Below are positions 19,138 through 27,404 of a stretch of 50,118 nucleotides of DNA, one piece after another. The DNA is from Terriglobia bacterium. GTDB taxonomy: Bacteria > Acidobacteriota > Terriglobia > Bryobacterales > Bryobacteraceae. The translations under genes and the position numbers were made by a program. The notes beneath the pieces are model-generated. The model was not told the DNA's origin. It saw nothing but the letters and a program-made list of their open reading frames with translations, and ran no database searches. The stretch spans positions 1-50,118 of the forward strand of contig JAJPJN010000165.1 of NCBI GenBank assembly GCA_021324185.1. Direction: 5' to 3'. Every line of letters begins with the position of its first letter. The stretch's first letter is position 1.

Positions 19138-19476
19138 TTACTTCTTGGCTGAGCTTCCGGCGCTTGACCCCTCATCGTGGATATCGGTCAGATTGTATTC
19201 GTCGTTCGAGGCGCTGACGTTTAGCGTGGCTTTGATCTTTTCGCCGGGCCGCAGCGCACCGAATTCAGCTTTGGATTTGATCGGGTAGTCCATTGTCATG
19301 GCTTCCATGAAGCCCGGAACCGCCGCTGCCGCAATGCTGGCCGTTTGATCCTTCGGATTCGTGCTGACCACGGTGCCTGTCAAGGTGTACCGGTGCGCAA
19401 CCGTGAAGTCAGGCCGCTTGCTGGAACAGCCGGCCGCAAACAAAAGCGCAACTAGAACTGCACAAAGAGATTTCAC
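19138..19476 (-). CDS. CusF-like copper-binding lipoprotein
   Basis: 112 residues with a lipoprotein signal (VALLFAAGCSS, cysteine 17). The mature part has the CusF/Sco-partner motif GFMEAMTMDYPI, whose methionines bind Cu(I), followed by LRPGEKIKATLNVSASNDEYNLTDI, a small beta-barrel pattern. Such proteins chaperone copper in the periplasm, often for oxidase assembly or efflux. No efflux pump or SCO1 gene is next to it. First gene of the minus-strand trio. Confidence 0.82.
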   Translation of the reverse strand: MKSLCAVLVALLFAAGCSSKRPDFTVAHRYTLTGTVVSTNPKDQTASIAAAAVPGFMEAMTMDYPIKSKAEFGALRPGEKIKATLNVSASNDEYNLTDIHDEGSSAGSSAKK

Positions 19477-19582
19477 GGGGATCTCATTCCAGGGTATCGG
19501 ACGGGGCCTTACGGCTCAAGATCGAGGGTGGCTGCCAGTGGCAGAGCAGTTGCATGCCTGTTTAGAGGGAAACGGCTCTTGC

Positions 19583-22297
19583 ATGTCGATACTCGTGAGC
19601 GCACCTACGCAGGCGAACCGGCTCATCAAGCTGAATATTCCAGCTTTGAAGGACCCGGACAAGCTGTTGCTGACCAGTTTCACGGGCCAGGAGGGCATAT
19701 CGTTTCCGTTTCACTACGACCTGCAATTGCTTTCGACGGACCCGCGTATCTCATTCGAGGACGTGATCGGGAGCGAAGCCACCATTACCATTGTTCTGCC
19801 CGGCGGTAATACGCGTATTATCAACGGCATCATCAGCGCGTTCAGCCAGGGCGGCCATGCGAACGATTTCACCGGTTATCAGGCGACCCTGGTATCGCAA
19901 ATGTGGCTGCTCACACGCGTGGCCGATTCACGGATTTTTCAGAACAAGACGGTGCCGCAGATTGTGCGCGAGGTTCTGGATAAAAACCATATCCAGCACG
20001 TGGTTGAAAACCTGGAGCATGACCAGTATAAGCCGCGCGAATACTGCGTGCAGTATGCCGAAACCGATTTCCATTTCATCAGCCGTCTGATGGAAGACGA
20101 AGGCATTTTTTACTACTTCGAGCACATTGCCGGGACGGAAAAGGAACCGCACGACCGCCATGTTCTGGTGATCGCAGATTCCATTTCGAAGACCCATACC
20201 GTTCCGTTCTTCTCCGAAGCAGAGTTCCGGTCGGCAAGCAATAAACAGTCGCAGGACCAGGCGATCTATTCGTGGAGTATGACGCAGGAAATCCGGCCGG
20301 ATAAATACACGCTGCGCGACTTTGATTTTAAGAAGGCGAGCGTAATGACGGAAGTGGCCACGACGCCCGGTGTGAAAAACCCGACGCGCGAGGTCTACGA
20401 TTATCCCGGTTATTTCGACACCTTCGACGAGGGGCAGCGCCTGGCAGATCTGCGCATTGAAGAGATTGAAACCGCCAATACGATTGTGGCCGGAAGCGGA
20501 ACCTGCCGCGCCTTTGTCTCAGCGTTCTTCTTCCATTTGAAGGGTCATTATCGAAAAGATGTGAATGGAGATTATCTGTTAACCACAATCTTCCATAACT
20601 TTTCGCAGGGCGACGATTTCTGTAGTACAGGCGACGCGGCATCTAAGGCGTTCGTATATACGAACAACTTCTCGTGCATTCCTGCTGAACGCCGTTTCAG
20701 GCCGCCGCGAACAACGCAGGTTCCGGTGATTGCGGGCGTGCAAACAGCCATTGTGGTCGGCAGAAATACCAGCCAGCCGAACGGCGATCCGCCCGCGCCA
20801 CCACCGCCGCACACTCTCCAGGACGAGATCTACACGGACGAGTTCGGCAGGGTTAAGGTTCGCTTTCATTGGGACCGCGCCAAACAGAACGGCGACAATA
20901 CCTGCTATTTGCGCGTCGCCCAGAACTGGGCGGATGTGGGCTGGGGACACCAATGGATCCCGCGTGTGGGGCAGGAAGTGATCGTAAGTTTTCTCGAAGC
21001 CGATCCTGATCGCCCAATTATCACGGGCGCCGTATACAACCGCGACCCTAAGCGCTTGCCGTTCACGACAGATCATTACAAAACTCAAAGCGGCATTCGC
21101 ACTCGCAGCAACCCGATAGATCCCGACGGTCCGAACGATCGATTCAACATGTTTCGCTTCGACGACAAACGGGATTGCGAGCAGGTCTACTTGCGGTCAC
21201 AAAAACGGCTGGATGTGCGCGCTTTAGGCTCCTACTTTGATACCTGCGGCGGGGATCGCAACACGCTCATCGGCGGCAAAGATGATAAAGGCAATCAGGG
21301 CGGCGATTACACGCTTACGGTCGGGAACGACACCGACGTGCATATCAATGGCGGGCTATATGCGCAGGTTGGCAAAGTCGTCAACTTGTCCGTATTGGGC
21401 GACGTTGTTGCGGATTTGAAAGCGAACCAGTCGGTGCTGGTCGGCTCGAAATCTGAGCTCAATGCAAAGCAGATCATTTTGGAAGGGCTGGAAAAGATCA
21501 GCTTAAAGGTGGGCGGCAGCTTTGTCGTGATTGACAGCTCCGGCGTGACGATCAGCGGGCCAACGGTGAAGATTAATTCCGGCGGCGCGGGCATGCCGTG
21601 CAGTAGTCCGGATATAGACGATCCGCTGGATGCGGCCCCGGCGGATACGGGCAAACCGGGGTACGTCGATTGCAGTAAGGGCGGGGGTGGAGGCAGGAAG
21701 CGCAGGCATCGTCATTTGAACGCGCAACATGCGCCTCCGTTCGCCACCACGAAGCTGCCCGATGGCAGCATCAAGGTCGGAAACAGTATCATCATCAAGC
21801 CCGACCCGGCGGATGCCTCGTACCAGGATGCGGTTCTGGACGCGCTCACGACCATGACGAATCAACCTGCGGGCATGGATAATCTGAACGCGATTAACAA
21901 TCAGCCCAATAGCGTGACAATACAGCCTGGCTCGCCACCGCAAACGAATTACAACAGTTGGCAAGACGGCGCGGCGAAAGGAAAACCGGCAGCGGATGGA
22001 ACCACAGGTACAGGCAAAGGTACCGGCAGCACGATAAATTATGACCCCAATTTCACGCCCACGAGCACGGCGGATCCCAGTGTCACGATTCCAAACGACG
22101 TTGTGCTTAATCACGAGATGTCTCATGCGCGGCATGGCGCCGAGGGGCAGGACGACAATACTCCCGATGCTGCGAACCCCCAAAATGGCACCGTGGAAGA
22201 GAGCCAGACCATTCAGGAGGAGAACACATACCGCAGCCAGCGAATACTGGACGATGGTAAGCCTGTGCCGCAACGAAAGGACTGGACGACAACATGA
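19583..22297 (+). CDS. Evolved VgrG: T6SS spike protein with C-terminal M91-type zinc protease domain
   Basis: 904 residues from the ATG at 19583, which puts the conserved opening QANRLIKLNIPAL at the N-terminus; upstream open frame overlaps the lipoprotein gene and is not coding. Residues 1-480 are the gp27/gp5-like VgrG core (ending RVAQNWADVGWGHQWIPRVGQEVIVSFLEADPDRPI), then a beta-helix with DYTLTVGNDTDVHI and DUF2345-like repeats. A Gly/Arg/His-rich linker (about 690-710) leads into a domain that matches the M91 effector pattern: PDGSIKVG, Tyr-Asp-Pro, HEMSH (H844, E845, H848), EE (872-873) and EENTYR (879-884). HExxH marks a zincin, so this is a cargo-carrying tip. The protease activity is inferred. 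Confidence 0.9.
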   Translation: MSILVSAPTQANRLIKLNIPALKDPDKLLLTSFTGQEGISFPFHYDLQLLSTDPRISFEDVIGSEATITIVLPGGNTRIINGIISAFSQGGHANDFTGYQATLVSQMWLLTRVADSRIFQNKTVPQIVREVLDKNHIQHVVENLEHDQYKPREYCVQYAETDFHFISRLMEDEGIFYYFEHIAGTEKEPHDRHVLVIADSISKTHTVPFFSEAEFRSASNKQSQDQAIYSWSMTQEIRPDKYTLRDFDFKKASVMTEVATTPGVKNPTREVYDYPGYFDTFDEGQRLADLRIEEIETANTIVAGSGTCRAFVSAFFFHLKGHYRKDVNGDYLLTTIFHNFSQGDDFCSTGDAASKAFVYTNNFSCIPAERRFRPPRTTQVPVIAGVQTAIVVGRNTSQPNGDPPAPPPPHTLQDEIYTDEFGRVKVRFHWDRAKQNGDNTCYLRVAQNWADVGWGHQWIPRVGQEVIVSFLEADPDRPIITGAVYNRDPKRLPFTTDHYKTQSGIRTRSNPIDPDGPNDRFNMFRFDDKRDCEQVYLRSQKRLDVRALGSYFDTCGGDRNTLIGGKDDKGNQGGDYTLTVGNDTDVHINGGLYAQVGKVVNLSVLGDVVADLKANQSVLVGSKSELNAKQIILEGLEKISLKVGGSFVVIDSSGVTISGPTVKINSGGAGMPCSSPDIDDPLDAAPADTGKPGYVDCSKGGGGGRKRRHRHLNAQHAPPFATTKLPDGSIKVGNSIIIKPDPADASYQDAVLDALTTMTNQPAGMDNLNAINNQPNSVTIQPGSPPQTNYNSWQDGAAKGKPAADGTTGTGKGTGSTINYDPNFTPTSTADPSVTIPNDVVLNHEMSHARHGAEGQDDNTPDAANPQNGTVEESQTIQEENTYRSQRILDDGKPVPQRKDWTTT

Positions 22298-22953
22298 AAT
22301 TGTTGTTGCCTGCTTGCGCACTGCTTGGAGGTTTTCTTATGTTTGAAGGCGTTTCCTCGAAAGAATCATATGCGGCTGTTAGCGCCGGCGGCGCGCCCAT
22401 TGATTTTCAGGTGGAGTACTCACTGAAGCCCGGCGCGTTATCTGTTCATTACGTGATGTTCAATACGCGAGCGAACCCGATCTACGTATTTAACGTGCTG
22501 TGGGAGTTCGATAAAAGCGGCAAGCAGATTCCCGCAAGCCAGCCTGTTTATGCCTGTTTGCGGCAGGATGGCACGCTGCATTTGGCGAAAGAGATACTGC
22601 CGGTACCGGCGGGAAAGAAGATCTATGCGCGGATTGTTCCACTTGTGACCAGGCTGGATCCCGGGCGGACGCTGGAGGAAACGATTCAGATTCCGGCTCC
22701 GGTGGCCGAGTACAACCCCTACTTTCCCGTTACGCCTGATTCCAAGCAGCGGCTGGAACAGGCGCGAGCGGTCGAGTTTTCGATTCAATTCGTAAATCAA
22801 GCCGAGGGCATGGAGACTCATGCGGGGGCAGTGCCGCCGGGGCTCCGTTTAGATGCGCCGAATCTTTTCGCAAATCTCGAGACGCTACGCGGGCGCCCGG
22901 ATGCATTGCCGGTTCCGGTGCAAAAGCGGCTCGATAACTTTGAGGAGTTTTAG
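22294..22953 (+). CDS. Exported protein, candidate immunity protein for the VgrG protease
   Basis: 219 residues, starting at an ATGA overlap with the VgrG stop, which suggests coupled translation. MKLLLPACALLGGFLMFEG is a signal sequence. The mature part is mostly beta (DFQVEYSLKPGALSVHYVMFNT...YVFNVLWEFDKSG, then KKIYARIVPLV), like an Ig-type sandwich. No known family is recognised. Position, size and export fit an immunity factor guarding the periplasm or outer face, but an accessory or adaptor role is also possible. It ends 1 base before the PAAR start. Confidence 0.7.
   Translation: MKLLLPACALLGGFLMFEGVSSKESYAAVSAGGAPIDFQVEYSLKPGALSVHYVMFNTRANPIYVFNVLWEFDKSGKQIPASQPVYACLRQDGTLHLAKEILPVPAGKKIYARIVPLVTRLDPGRTLEETIQIPAPVAEYNPYFPVTPDSKQRLEQARAVEFSIQFVNQAEGMETHAGAVPPGLRLDAPNLFANLETLRGRPDALPVPVQKRLDNFEEF
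22942..22947 (+). promoter_or_regulatory. Ribosome-binding site fixing the PAAR start
   Basis: GAGGAG lies 7 bases ahead of the ATG at 22955, inside the end of the preceding gene. The reading frame is open further upstream, so this site decides the start. Confidence 0.65.
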
Positions 22954-22954
22954 A

Positions 22955-23446
22955 ATGCCGCCAGCCGCACGATTGGGAGATCCGGTTAGTCATCCGCTTC
23001 CACCGGTCCTGACAACGGGGCCCGGCAGCCCGAATGTCAGCATCGGATTCAAACCTGCGTGGCGGGGCGTTTTGGCATCGGTCGCGAGCGCGCTACAAGC
23101 AGCGAAGAAGATTTCCGATCAGGCAATTCAGACGGCTGAAGCGGCTACAGCCGCGGCTGCCGGCACACCGGGACTGCCGGCGGCGAAGGCGGCAGAGGAG
23201 ACCACGAAATCGACGTGCGCGGCCAGCATGGGATCAGCAATCAGCGGCTCTGCCGCAGGCGCGGACATCCATACATGCAGTACGTTGCTCCCAACCCCGC
23301 CGCATGGTCCCGGGGTGGTGATTGACGGTTCGAAAACCGTCATCATTAACAACCTGCCTGCTTGCCGGCAGGGCGATACGATCCTCGAAGCTGTAGGGCC
23401 GCCAAACAAAATTGCAGCGGGTCTGCCCACAGTGCTGATTGGATGA
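22955..23446 (+). CDS. PAAR-domain T6SS tip protein
   Basis: 163 residues. It begins MPPAARLGDPVSHPLPP, the PAAR signature, and ends with PAAR-type repeats (DGSKTVIINNLPACRQGDTI...GPPNKIAAGLPTVLIG) including the HTC...C pattern that can hold the tip metal. An Ala/Lys-rich helix (about 45-90) is inserted between the halves. PAAR proteins cap the VgrG trimer spike and sharpen it. Coming right after vgrG and its partner gene, it completes a tip module. Confidence 0.88.
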   Translation: MPPAARLGDPVSHPLPPVLTTGPGSPNVSIGFKPAWRGVLASVASALQAAKKISDQAIQTAEAATAAAAGTPGLPAAKAAEETTKSTCAASMGSAISGSAAGADIHTCSTLLPTPPHGPGVVIDGSKTVIINNLPACRQGDTILEAVGPPNKIAAGLPTVLIG

Positions 23447-23449
23447 GCT

Positions 23450-24343
23450 TCAGAATAGCTGCTCTTCGAACTTCACGCCCAACATGATGCTCTGGTCGAA
23501 AGTGGGGCCACTGAATTCGAAAAAGCCGCCGCTCGCGCTTGCGCCCAACCCTGTCATCTGTAGCGTCAGCTTTGCTGGTTTGATGCTCGAATGGCCGATG
23601 TCAAGACCAAAACCGGCTGCCGTGCCTTTGCCCCATGTCAGAGTGATCTTCTTGGACGCCTGGTAGGGATCGTACTGGATGTTCGCACCCAGCGCCAGTT
23701 GCAGCAGTAGAGAAAACGAGAACGAAAACTTGCCGGCCTTGAGCGACTGAAAAGCGTAGGCCAACTGCAATTGCAATTGGGCCTGCTCGGCCGTTTCCGA
23801 CAGCGATTTGTCCTGTTTTGAAAGTGCTGCAAAATCCGGATTATAGCGGTTAGGATCCAGCACAATGAAATTTCGCGAGCCCTGGCCGGTAACAGTTATC
23901 TCCCACCCCTTTTCGTCATCTTCATGGAACTGCCAGTTGAAATCGATGGAGACGACTGCATCCACCTCGGCGCTGTTCACCGGGTCCTGAATGGACCTGA
24001 TATTAAACGGCTGATGGGTTGTGGCCTGAGGGCCCAGGGTCACGTGATAGAAGAGGTGGGTACCTTTGAGCGGTTTTCCGGTCTCCTTGCGCTTGGCCTG
24101 ATCCAGTTCTTTGCAAATTCGCAGCGCATCCTCATCCGGCAGGCGCTCAAATTCCGGAAGGTAGAACTCTTTGTCGGTGATGACGAACTCAATCCCGATT
24201 CCATCTGGGGCAGCCAGCCGGATCAATTGAGTTTGCGGAAAGCTGTATTGCGCATCCACGCCGCTGCGGAAGTAGAGATCGGGGTTTAAGAGACTGTAGG
24301 ACCGCGTCCCTAAGGGACCGGGGAAACGAATGCGCCGGCTCAT
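23450..24343 (-). CDS. Unknown beta-rich protein convergent with the PAAR gene
   Basis: 297 residues from the ATG at 24343 (MSRRIRFPGPLGTRSYS); a longer GTG reading would run into the YIP1 gene. No signal peptide. The middle (about 130-160) and C-terminal thirds are rich in alternating hydrophobic residues, ending FEFSGPTFDQSIMLGVKFEEQLF. No family recognised. Its stop is 3 bases from the PAAR stop. It could be a structural or cargo protein of the tip module, but this rests on position only. Confidence 0.6.
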   Translation of the reverse strand: MSRRIRFPGPLGTRSYSLLNPDLYFRSGVDAQYSFPQTQLIRLAAPDGIGIEFVITDKEFYLPEFERLPDEDALRICKELDQAKRKETGKPLKGTHLFYHVTLGPQATTHQPFNIRSIQDPVNSAEVDAVVSIDFNWQFHEDDEKGWEITVTGQGSRNFIVLDPNRYNPDFAALSKQDKSLSETAEQAQLQLQLAYAFQSLKAGKFSFSFSLLLQLALGANIQYDPYQASKKITLTWGKGTAAGFGLDIGHSSIKPAKLTLQMTGLGASASGGFFEFSGPTFDQSIMLGVKFEEQLF

Positions 24344-24422
24344 CGCACTGCATAGCAGCAGTTGGCATGCCAGAATGTGGCGGCCCTTGGCGGCTTTGTG
24401 GATATAATTGCGAGGACCCCAC

Positions 24423-24430
24423 GGAAGGAG
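24423..24430 (+). promoter_or_regulatory. Ribosome-binding site fixing the YIP1-family start
   Basis: GGAAGGAG, 10 bases ahead of the ATG at 24441. The frame is open upstream to 24408, so this site argues for the shorter, ATG-started protein. Confidence 0.65.
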
Positions 24431-24440
24431 ATTTGGTTCT

Positions 24441-25172
24441 ATGAGCACGCTAGCGCCCGAACTGCCGCTTGAACCACGCGAGAGCTTTGCCGACGACCTG
24501 GCCGGAATGGGCAGCTACTTCATCGATCCAGAAGGCGCGGCCAAGCGTGCATTTCGCAAATGGTTCTGGATAGGGCCGCTGATTGTGGTCTCCATCGTGG
24601 CGATCATCACGCAATTGGTGCGCCTGCCGATTACTCAACAGGTGATGGAGACGATGGCGCCGCCGAACGGGTTGTCGCCCGAACAATGGGAGAAACAAAC
24701 GCAGGTGAGCCTGATGGTCCAGCACATCTTCGTGTGGTGCTCGCCCATTCTGGTTCTTGTCATCTACGCGATCCAAACAGTCATTCTGCTGGCGATGTCT
24801 TCCATCCTGACCGTTAATGCCAAGTTCCGCAGCCTGTTCAACATCGTGGCCGGCTGCTCGCTTATCACGGCGCTGGAAGCGATTGCGAGCGTGGTGGTGT
24901 TGCGGATGAAAGCGCCCGTTGCGAGCCTGGCGGAGCTAAAGCCGCCGTTAGGATTGGATATTTTTCTGCCCGAAGGCGCCAATAAAGTGGTGCTGGGGCT
25001 CTGCAGCTACGCCAGCATCTTTAATCTCTGGTGGATCGTGATGATCGTGCTGGTGCTGGCGGCCGCATTCCGCATCAGCAAAGGCAAAGCGTTTGCAATC
25101 GTGCTGCCCTGGATCCTGCTGAGTCTGGTGTTTATTGTCATAGGAGCGGTCTTTACACCGTCGCAGTCATAG
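24441..25172 (+). CDS. YIP1-family membrane protein
   Basis: 243 residues with an N-terminal cytosolic segment and five hydrophobic helices (about 45-65, 95-118, 120-150, 175-200 and 205-240). The overall pattern (FIDPEGAAKRAFRKWFWIGPLIVVSIVA..., FNLWWIVMIVLVLAAAFRISKGKAFAIVLPW) matches bacterial YIP1 proteins, whose function is unclear. It shares a strand and short gap with tatA downstream. Confidence 0.78.
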   Translation: MSTLAPELPLEPRESFADDLAGMGSYFIDPEGAAKRAFRKWFWIGPLIVVSIVAIITQLVRLPITQQVMETMAPPNGLSPEQWEKQTQVSLMVQHIFVWCSPILVLVIYAIQTVILLAMSSILTVNAKFRSLFNIVAGCSLITALEAIASVVVLRMKAPVASLAELKPPLGLDIFLPEGANKVVLGLCSYASIFNLWWIVMIVLVLAAAFRISKGKAFAIVLPWILLSLVFIVIGAVFTPSQS

Positions 25173-25237
25173 AATGGAGACACGCGCACACTCCGCTTGC
25201 CGGCCGTAGTGCGCTTTTCGAGAAAGGCGGCAATTAG

Positions 25238-25408
25238 ATGTTTCGAAGCATAGGCCTACCGGAGCTGATTGTCATTGTGGTGGTATTTGCGCTCCTGTTT
25301 GGCGGGAAAAAGATTCCGGAACTCGCCAAAGGATTAGGCGAGGGAATTAAGCACTTCAAGAACGCAGTAAAAGACGAAGACAACAAAGACGATACAAAAA
25401 AATCGTAA
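25238..25408 (+). CDS. tatA: Twin-arginine translocase subunit TatA/E
   Basis: 56 residues: [43 protein letters not shown], an N-terminal helix, [10 protein letters not shown] hinge and amphipathic helix, then an acidic tail. TatA forms the pore-like complex exporting folded proteins with SRR signals; a Tat signal occurs at 18214 in this window. Short and easily missed. tatB/tatC are not here, so TatA acts with a distant TatC. Confidence 0.93.
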   Translation: MFRSIGLPELIVIVVVFALLFGGKKIPELAKGLGEGIKHFKNAVKDEDNKDDTKKS

Positions 25409-25412
25409 ATCC

Positions 25413-25493
25413 GGCTGCCAGCCATCAGCGCTCAGCTAGTGAACCGGAATGAACCGGGGAAGCTGAACGCTGACAGCTAACGGCTGACAGCCA
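25413..25493. repeat. Imperfect long inverted repeat between tatA and hup
   Basis: Left arm GGCTGCCAGCCATCAGCG... (25413-25437) pairs with the right arm AGCTGAACGCT...GGCTGACAGCC (25461-25492), with a short extra segment in the right arm and about 23 bases between. Within the right arm, CTGACAGC occurs twice (25470-25477, 25484-25491). Lying between convergent genes it could be a two-way terminator, although there is no T-run, or a REP-type intergenic element. Confidence 0.55.
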
Positions 25494-25498
25494 GAACT

Positions 25499-25813
25499 CT
25501 ACTTCCCGGCCGGCTTTTTCGGTGGAACGATCGCGTCTTTGACAGACTTCGCGACGCGGAACTTGACTACTTTTTTAGCTGGAATCTTAATTGCTTCGCC
25601 GGTTGCAGGATTGCGGCCCGTCCGTGCTTTACGCTCGGCGCGAACCAGGCGTCCGATTCCGGGCAGGATAAAGACTCCGTTCTTTTTGGTTTCGCGCACC
25701 GCCAGCTCGGCCAGCGCTTCTACAAAATTCTTCGCCACTTTGTTGTTGACACCGGTGGTTTCCGCGAGCTCTCTGATGATCGCGGTTTGGGTCATGCGTT
25801 TCGCTTCAGGCAT
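25499..25813 (-). CDS. HU-family DNA-binding protein
   Basis: 104 residues, preceded by AGAGGAG. The dimer helices (MTQTAIIRELAETTGVNNKVAKNFVEALAELAV) and the DNA-wrapping arm (GIGRLVRAERKARTGRNPATGEAIKIPAKKVVKF) are clear. HU bends and compacts DNA. The C-terminus carries a short Lys/Pro tail (VPPKKPAGK), common in some phyla. It is convergent with tatA. Confidence 0.94.
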   Translation of the reverse strand: MPEAKRMTQTAIIRELAETTGVNNKVAKNFVEALAELAVRETKKNGVFILPGIGRLVRAERKARTGRNPATGEAIKIPAKKVVKFRVAKSVKDAIVPPKKPAGK

Positions 25814-26370
25814 CTCATTCTCCTCTTTGCTTCAGCTTTGAATTGTCGACAGACTTTGCGCGTTTTGCCTGGTTCTGCCTTCCGGGGGCATAAAACAGAA
25901 CAGCGCAAAAATGTTTCGGCTTGCCGTTGACAACTCGATCATACGGAACTCCGAAGAGCTTGTAAAGAAAAAACCGCCGAAAAACGCGCTTTTTCTGAAA
26001 TTTTTTGGTCCGGCATAGCTCGAAAGCCCGTAAAACGGGGTTCAAAGCATGCTCGAGCGCCCGGAACGCTTGTTTCTGGCGCTTTCCAGCCCTTTTGTCG
26101 TTCGAGAAATTTCTGCACAGTGGGTTGCCGCAGAATCAGGCAGAGGATCCATTTGCGTACCGGCCTTACAATGCCCGAAATAGTTTTTCAATGGAGGCGC
26201 ATGGAAGAGAGCGAAACTTGGTGGACGCGCGTCCGCGAAGATGCCTTCCAAATTGACCGGAAAATTCGCTATATGTTAGCGTAAAACGAGTAGGGAAATC
26301 CGTTACTCGTAGTGCGCTCAGGCGCTTCGAGCCTGCGTGCAGATCCCTTTCCCAGCTAGAAAAACCTCCC
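25814..26370. other. 557-bp non-coding gap upstream of hup and the ATP synthase operon
   Basis: Holds the divergent promoter regions of hup (minus) and the atp operon (plus). AT-rich runs occur at about 25970-26010, with a GAAAAA-CGCGC-TTTTTC hairpin. A TACAAT -10-like hexamer is at 26165-26170 without a good -35. Short frames present on both strands have no recognisable protein features. Two hairpins near the operon start are listed separately. Confidence 0.6.
26286..26340 (+). promoter_or_regulatory. Two leader hairpins ahead of the ATP synthase operon
   Basis: Hairpin 1: ACGAGTA (26286-26292) / TACTCGT (26304-26310), perfect 7-bp stem. Hairpin 2: CAGGC (26319-26323) / GCCTG (26331-26335), extendable with wobble pairs. 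They lie 30-85 bases before the first ATG, probably in the 5' leader; the ATG at 26371 has no Shine-Dalgarno, so leader structure may matter for translation. Confidence 0.4.
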
Positions 26371-26820
26371 ATGGATGCGACGCTACACGCGCTAGGTGAC
26401 CTTCTGATAAAGGCCATTCCCACGGCCATCTTTTTCATTTTTCTAACCGTTTATTTGCAGAAGGTTTATTTCAAGCCGATGGCGCGCATCCTGGAGGAGC
26501 GCCGCAAGGAAACGGAAGGCGTGCGCGAACTGGCGCAGCGGGCGTTGGAGGCAGCCGAAAAGAAGACCTCGGAGTTTGAGCACGCTTTACAACTCGCTCG
26601 CGCCGAGATCAACCGGGAACACGAAAAGCTGCGCCAGCACTGGATCGCCGAGCAGACGGCCAGAATCGCCGAAGCGCGCGCGGAGGCCGATCGCCAGATC
26701 GAAGAGGCCAAACAGCGCATCGCCGAGGAGGTCCGTAAGGCAGAGGCCGACATCGCGATGAGCGTCGATGCTTTGGGCGAGCAGATCGTCAATTCGCTGC
26801 TAAAACGGAGAGCTGCGTAG
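26371..26820 (+). CDS. ATP synthase F0 subunit b (first copy, b'-like)
   Basis: 149 residues: one N-terminal membrane helix (IKAIPTAIFFIFLTVYLQKVYF) and a long charged coiled coil to the end. This is the stator stalk linking F0 to F1. Two b-type genes in tandem, b' then b, are seen in bacteria with heterodimeric stalks. No ribosome-binding site is seen before the ATG. The next gene overlaps its stop by one base. Confidence 0.85.
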   Translation: MDATLHALGDLLIKAIPTAIFFIFLTVYLQKVYFKPMARILEERRKETEGVRELAQRALEAAEKKTSEFEHALQLARAEINREHEKLRQHWIAEQTARIAEARAEADRQIEEAKQRIAEEVRKAEADIAMSVDALGEQIVNSLLKRRAA

Positions 26821-27404
26821 TGGTTGGGCGAACGACTCGGCTTTTGACTGCTGCCGGCGTGATTCTGTTTGGCGCGGCGTTGCAGCTCGCCGCCCAGGAA
26901 GCAGCCGCGCAGGAAACGGCGCTGCTCGATGCCGTGACGATGCGGAAAATCGTAAACACGGCGATCTTTTTTGCATTAATCGGCTGGTTTTTGTGGAAAT
27001 ATGCGCCGCGTTTTTTCAACGCGCGCTCGGCAGATATACAGAAGGCGATTCAGGATGCAACCGGCCTCAAGCTGGAAGCCGATTACCGCTACTCCGAGGT
27101 GGACCGCAAGATGGCGACACTTGGGGAGGAAGTGAAGCACATGCGCGAACAGGCGCGCAAGGAATGGGAGCGCGAACGCGAGCGCCTGCGGCAGGAAGCA
27201 GACGAAGATATACGGCACATTCGCAACAACGTGGCCAATGAGCTGGAGGCGTTCCGGCTGGAAGGCGTTCAGCATTTGCGGCGGCATACGGCTCGGCTGG
27301 CTCTCGAATCGGCAGAGCGCCGGCTGCGGCACCGGTTTGCACAGGGCGAGCCGGACGCCTTGATGCAGAACTTCATTCACCTGGTGGAAAGAGGAAAGAA
27401 CTAA
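26820..27404 (+). CDS. atpF: ATP synthase F0 subunit b (second copy)
   Basis: 194 residues from the GTG that shares one base with the previous stop. Begins with a signal-like segment (RLLTAAGVILFGAALQLAAQEAAAQE), then a membrane helix (KIVNTAIFFALIGWFLWKYAP) and a long coiled coil. The extra N-terminal segment could be a cleaved leader, as in some b subunits. Overlaps atpH by one base. Confidence 0.88.
   Translation: MVGRTTRLLTAAGVILFGAALQLAAQEAAAQETALLDAVTMRKIVNTAIFFALIGWFLWKYAPRFFNARSADIQKAIQDATGLKLEADYRYSEVDRKMATLGEEVKHMREQARKEWERERERLRQEADEDIRHIRNNVANELEAFRLEGVQHLRRHTARLALESAERRLRHRFAQGEPDALMQNFIHLVERGKN

Noticed and set aside
21503..22321. Minus-strand frame opposite the M91 domain of VgrG
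   Set aside because: Arg-rich, no start context; VgrG frame carries HEMSH and conserved motifs.
25815..26256. Short frames on both strands in the hup-atp gap
   Set aside because: No ribosome-binding sites, odd composition and no motifs; treated as non-coding.
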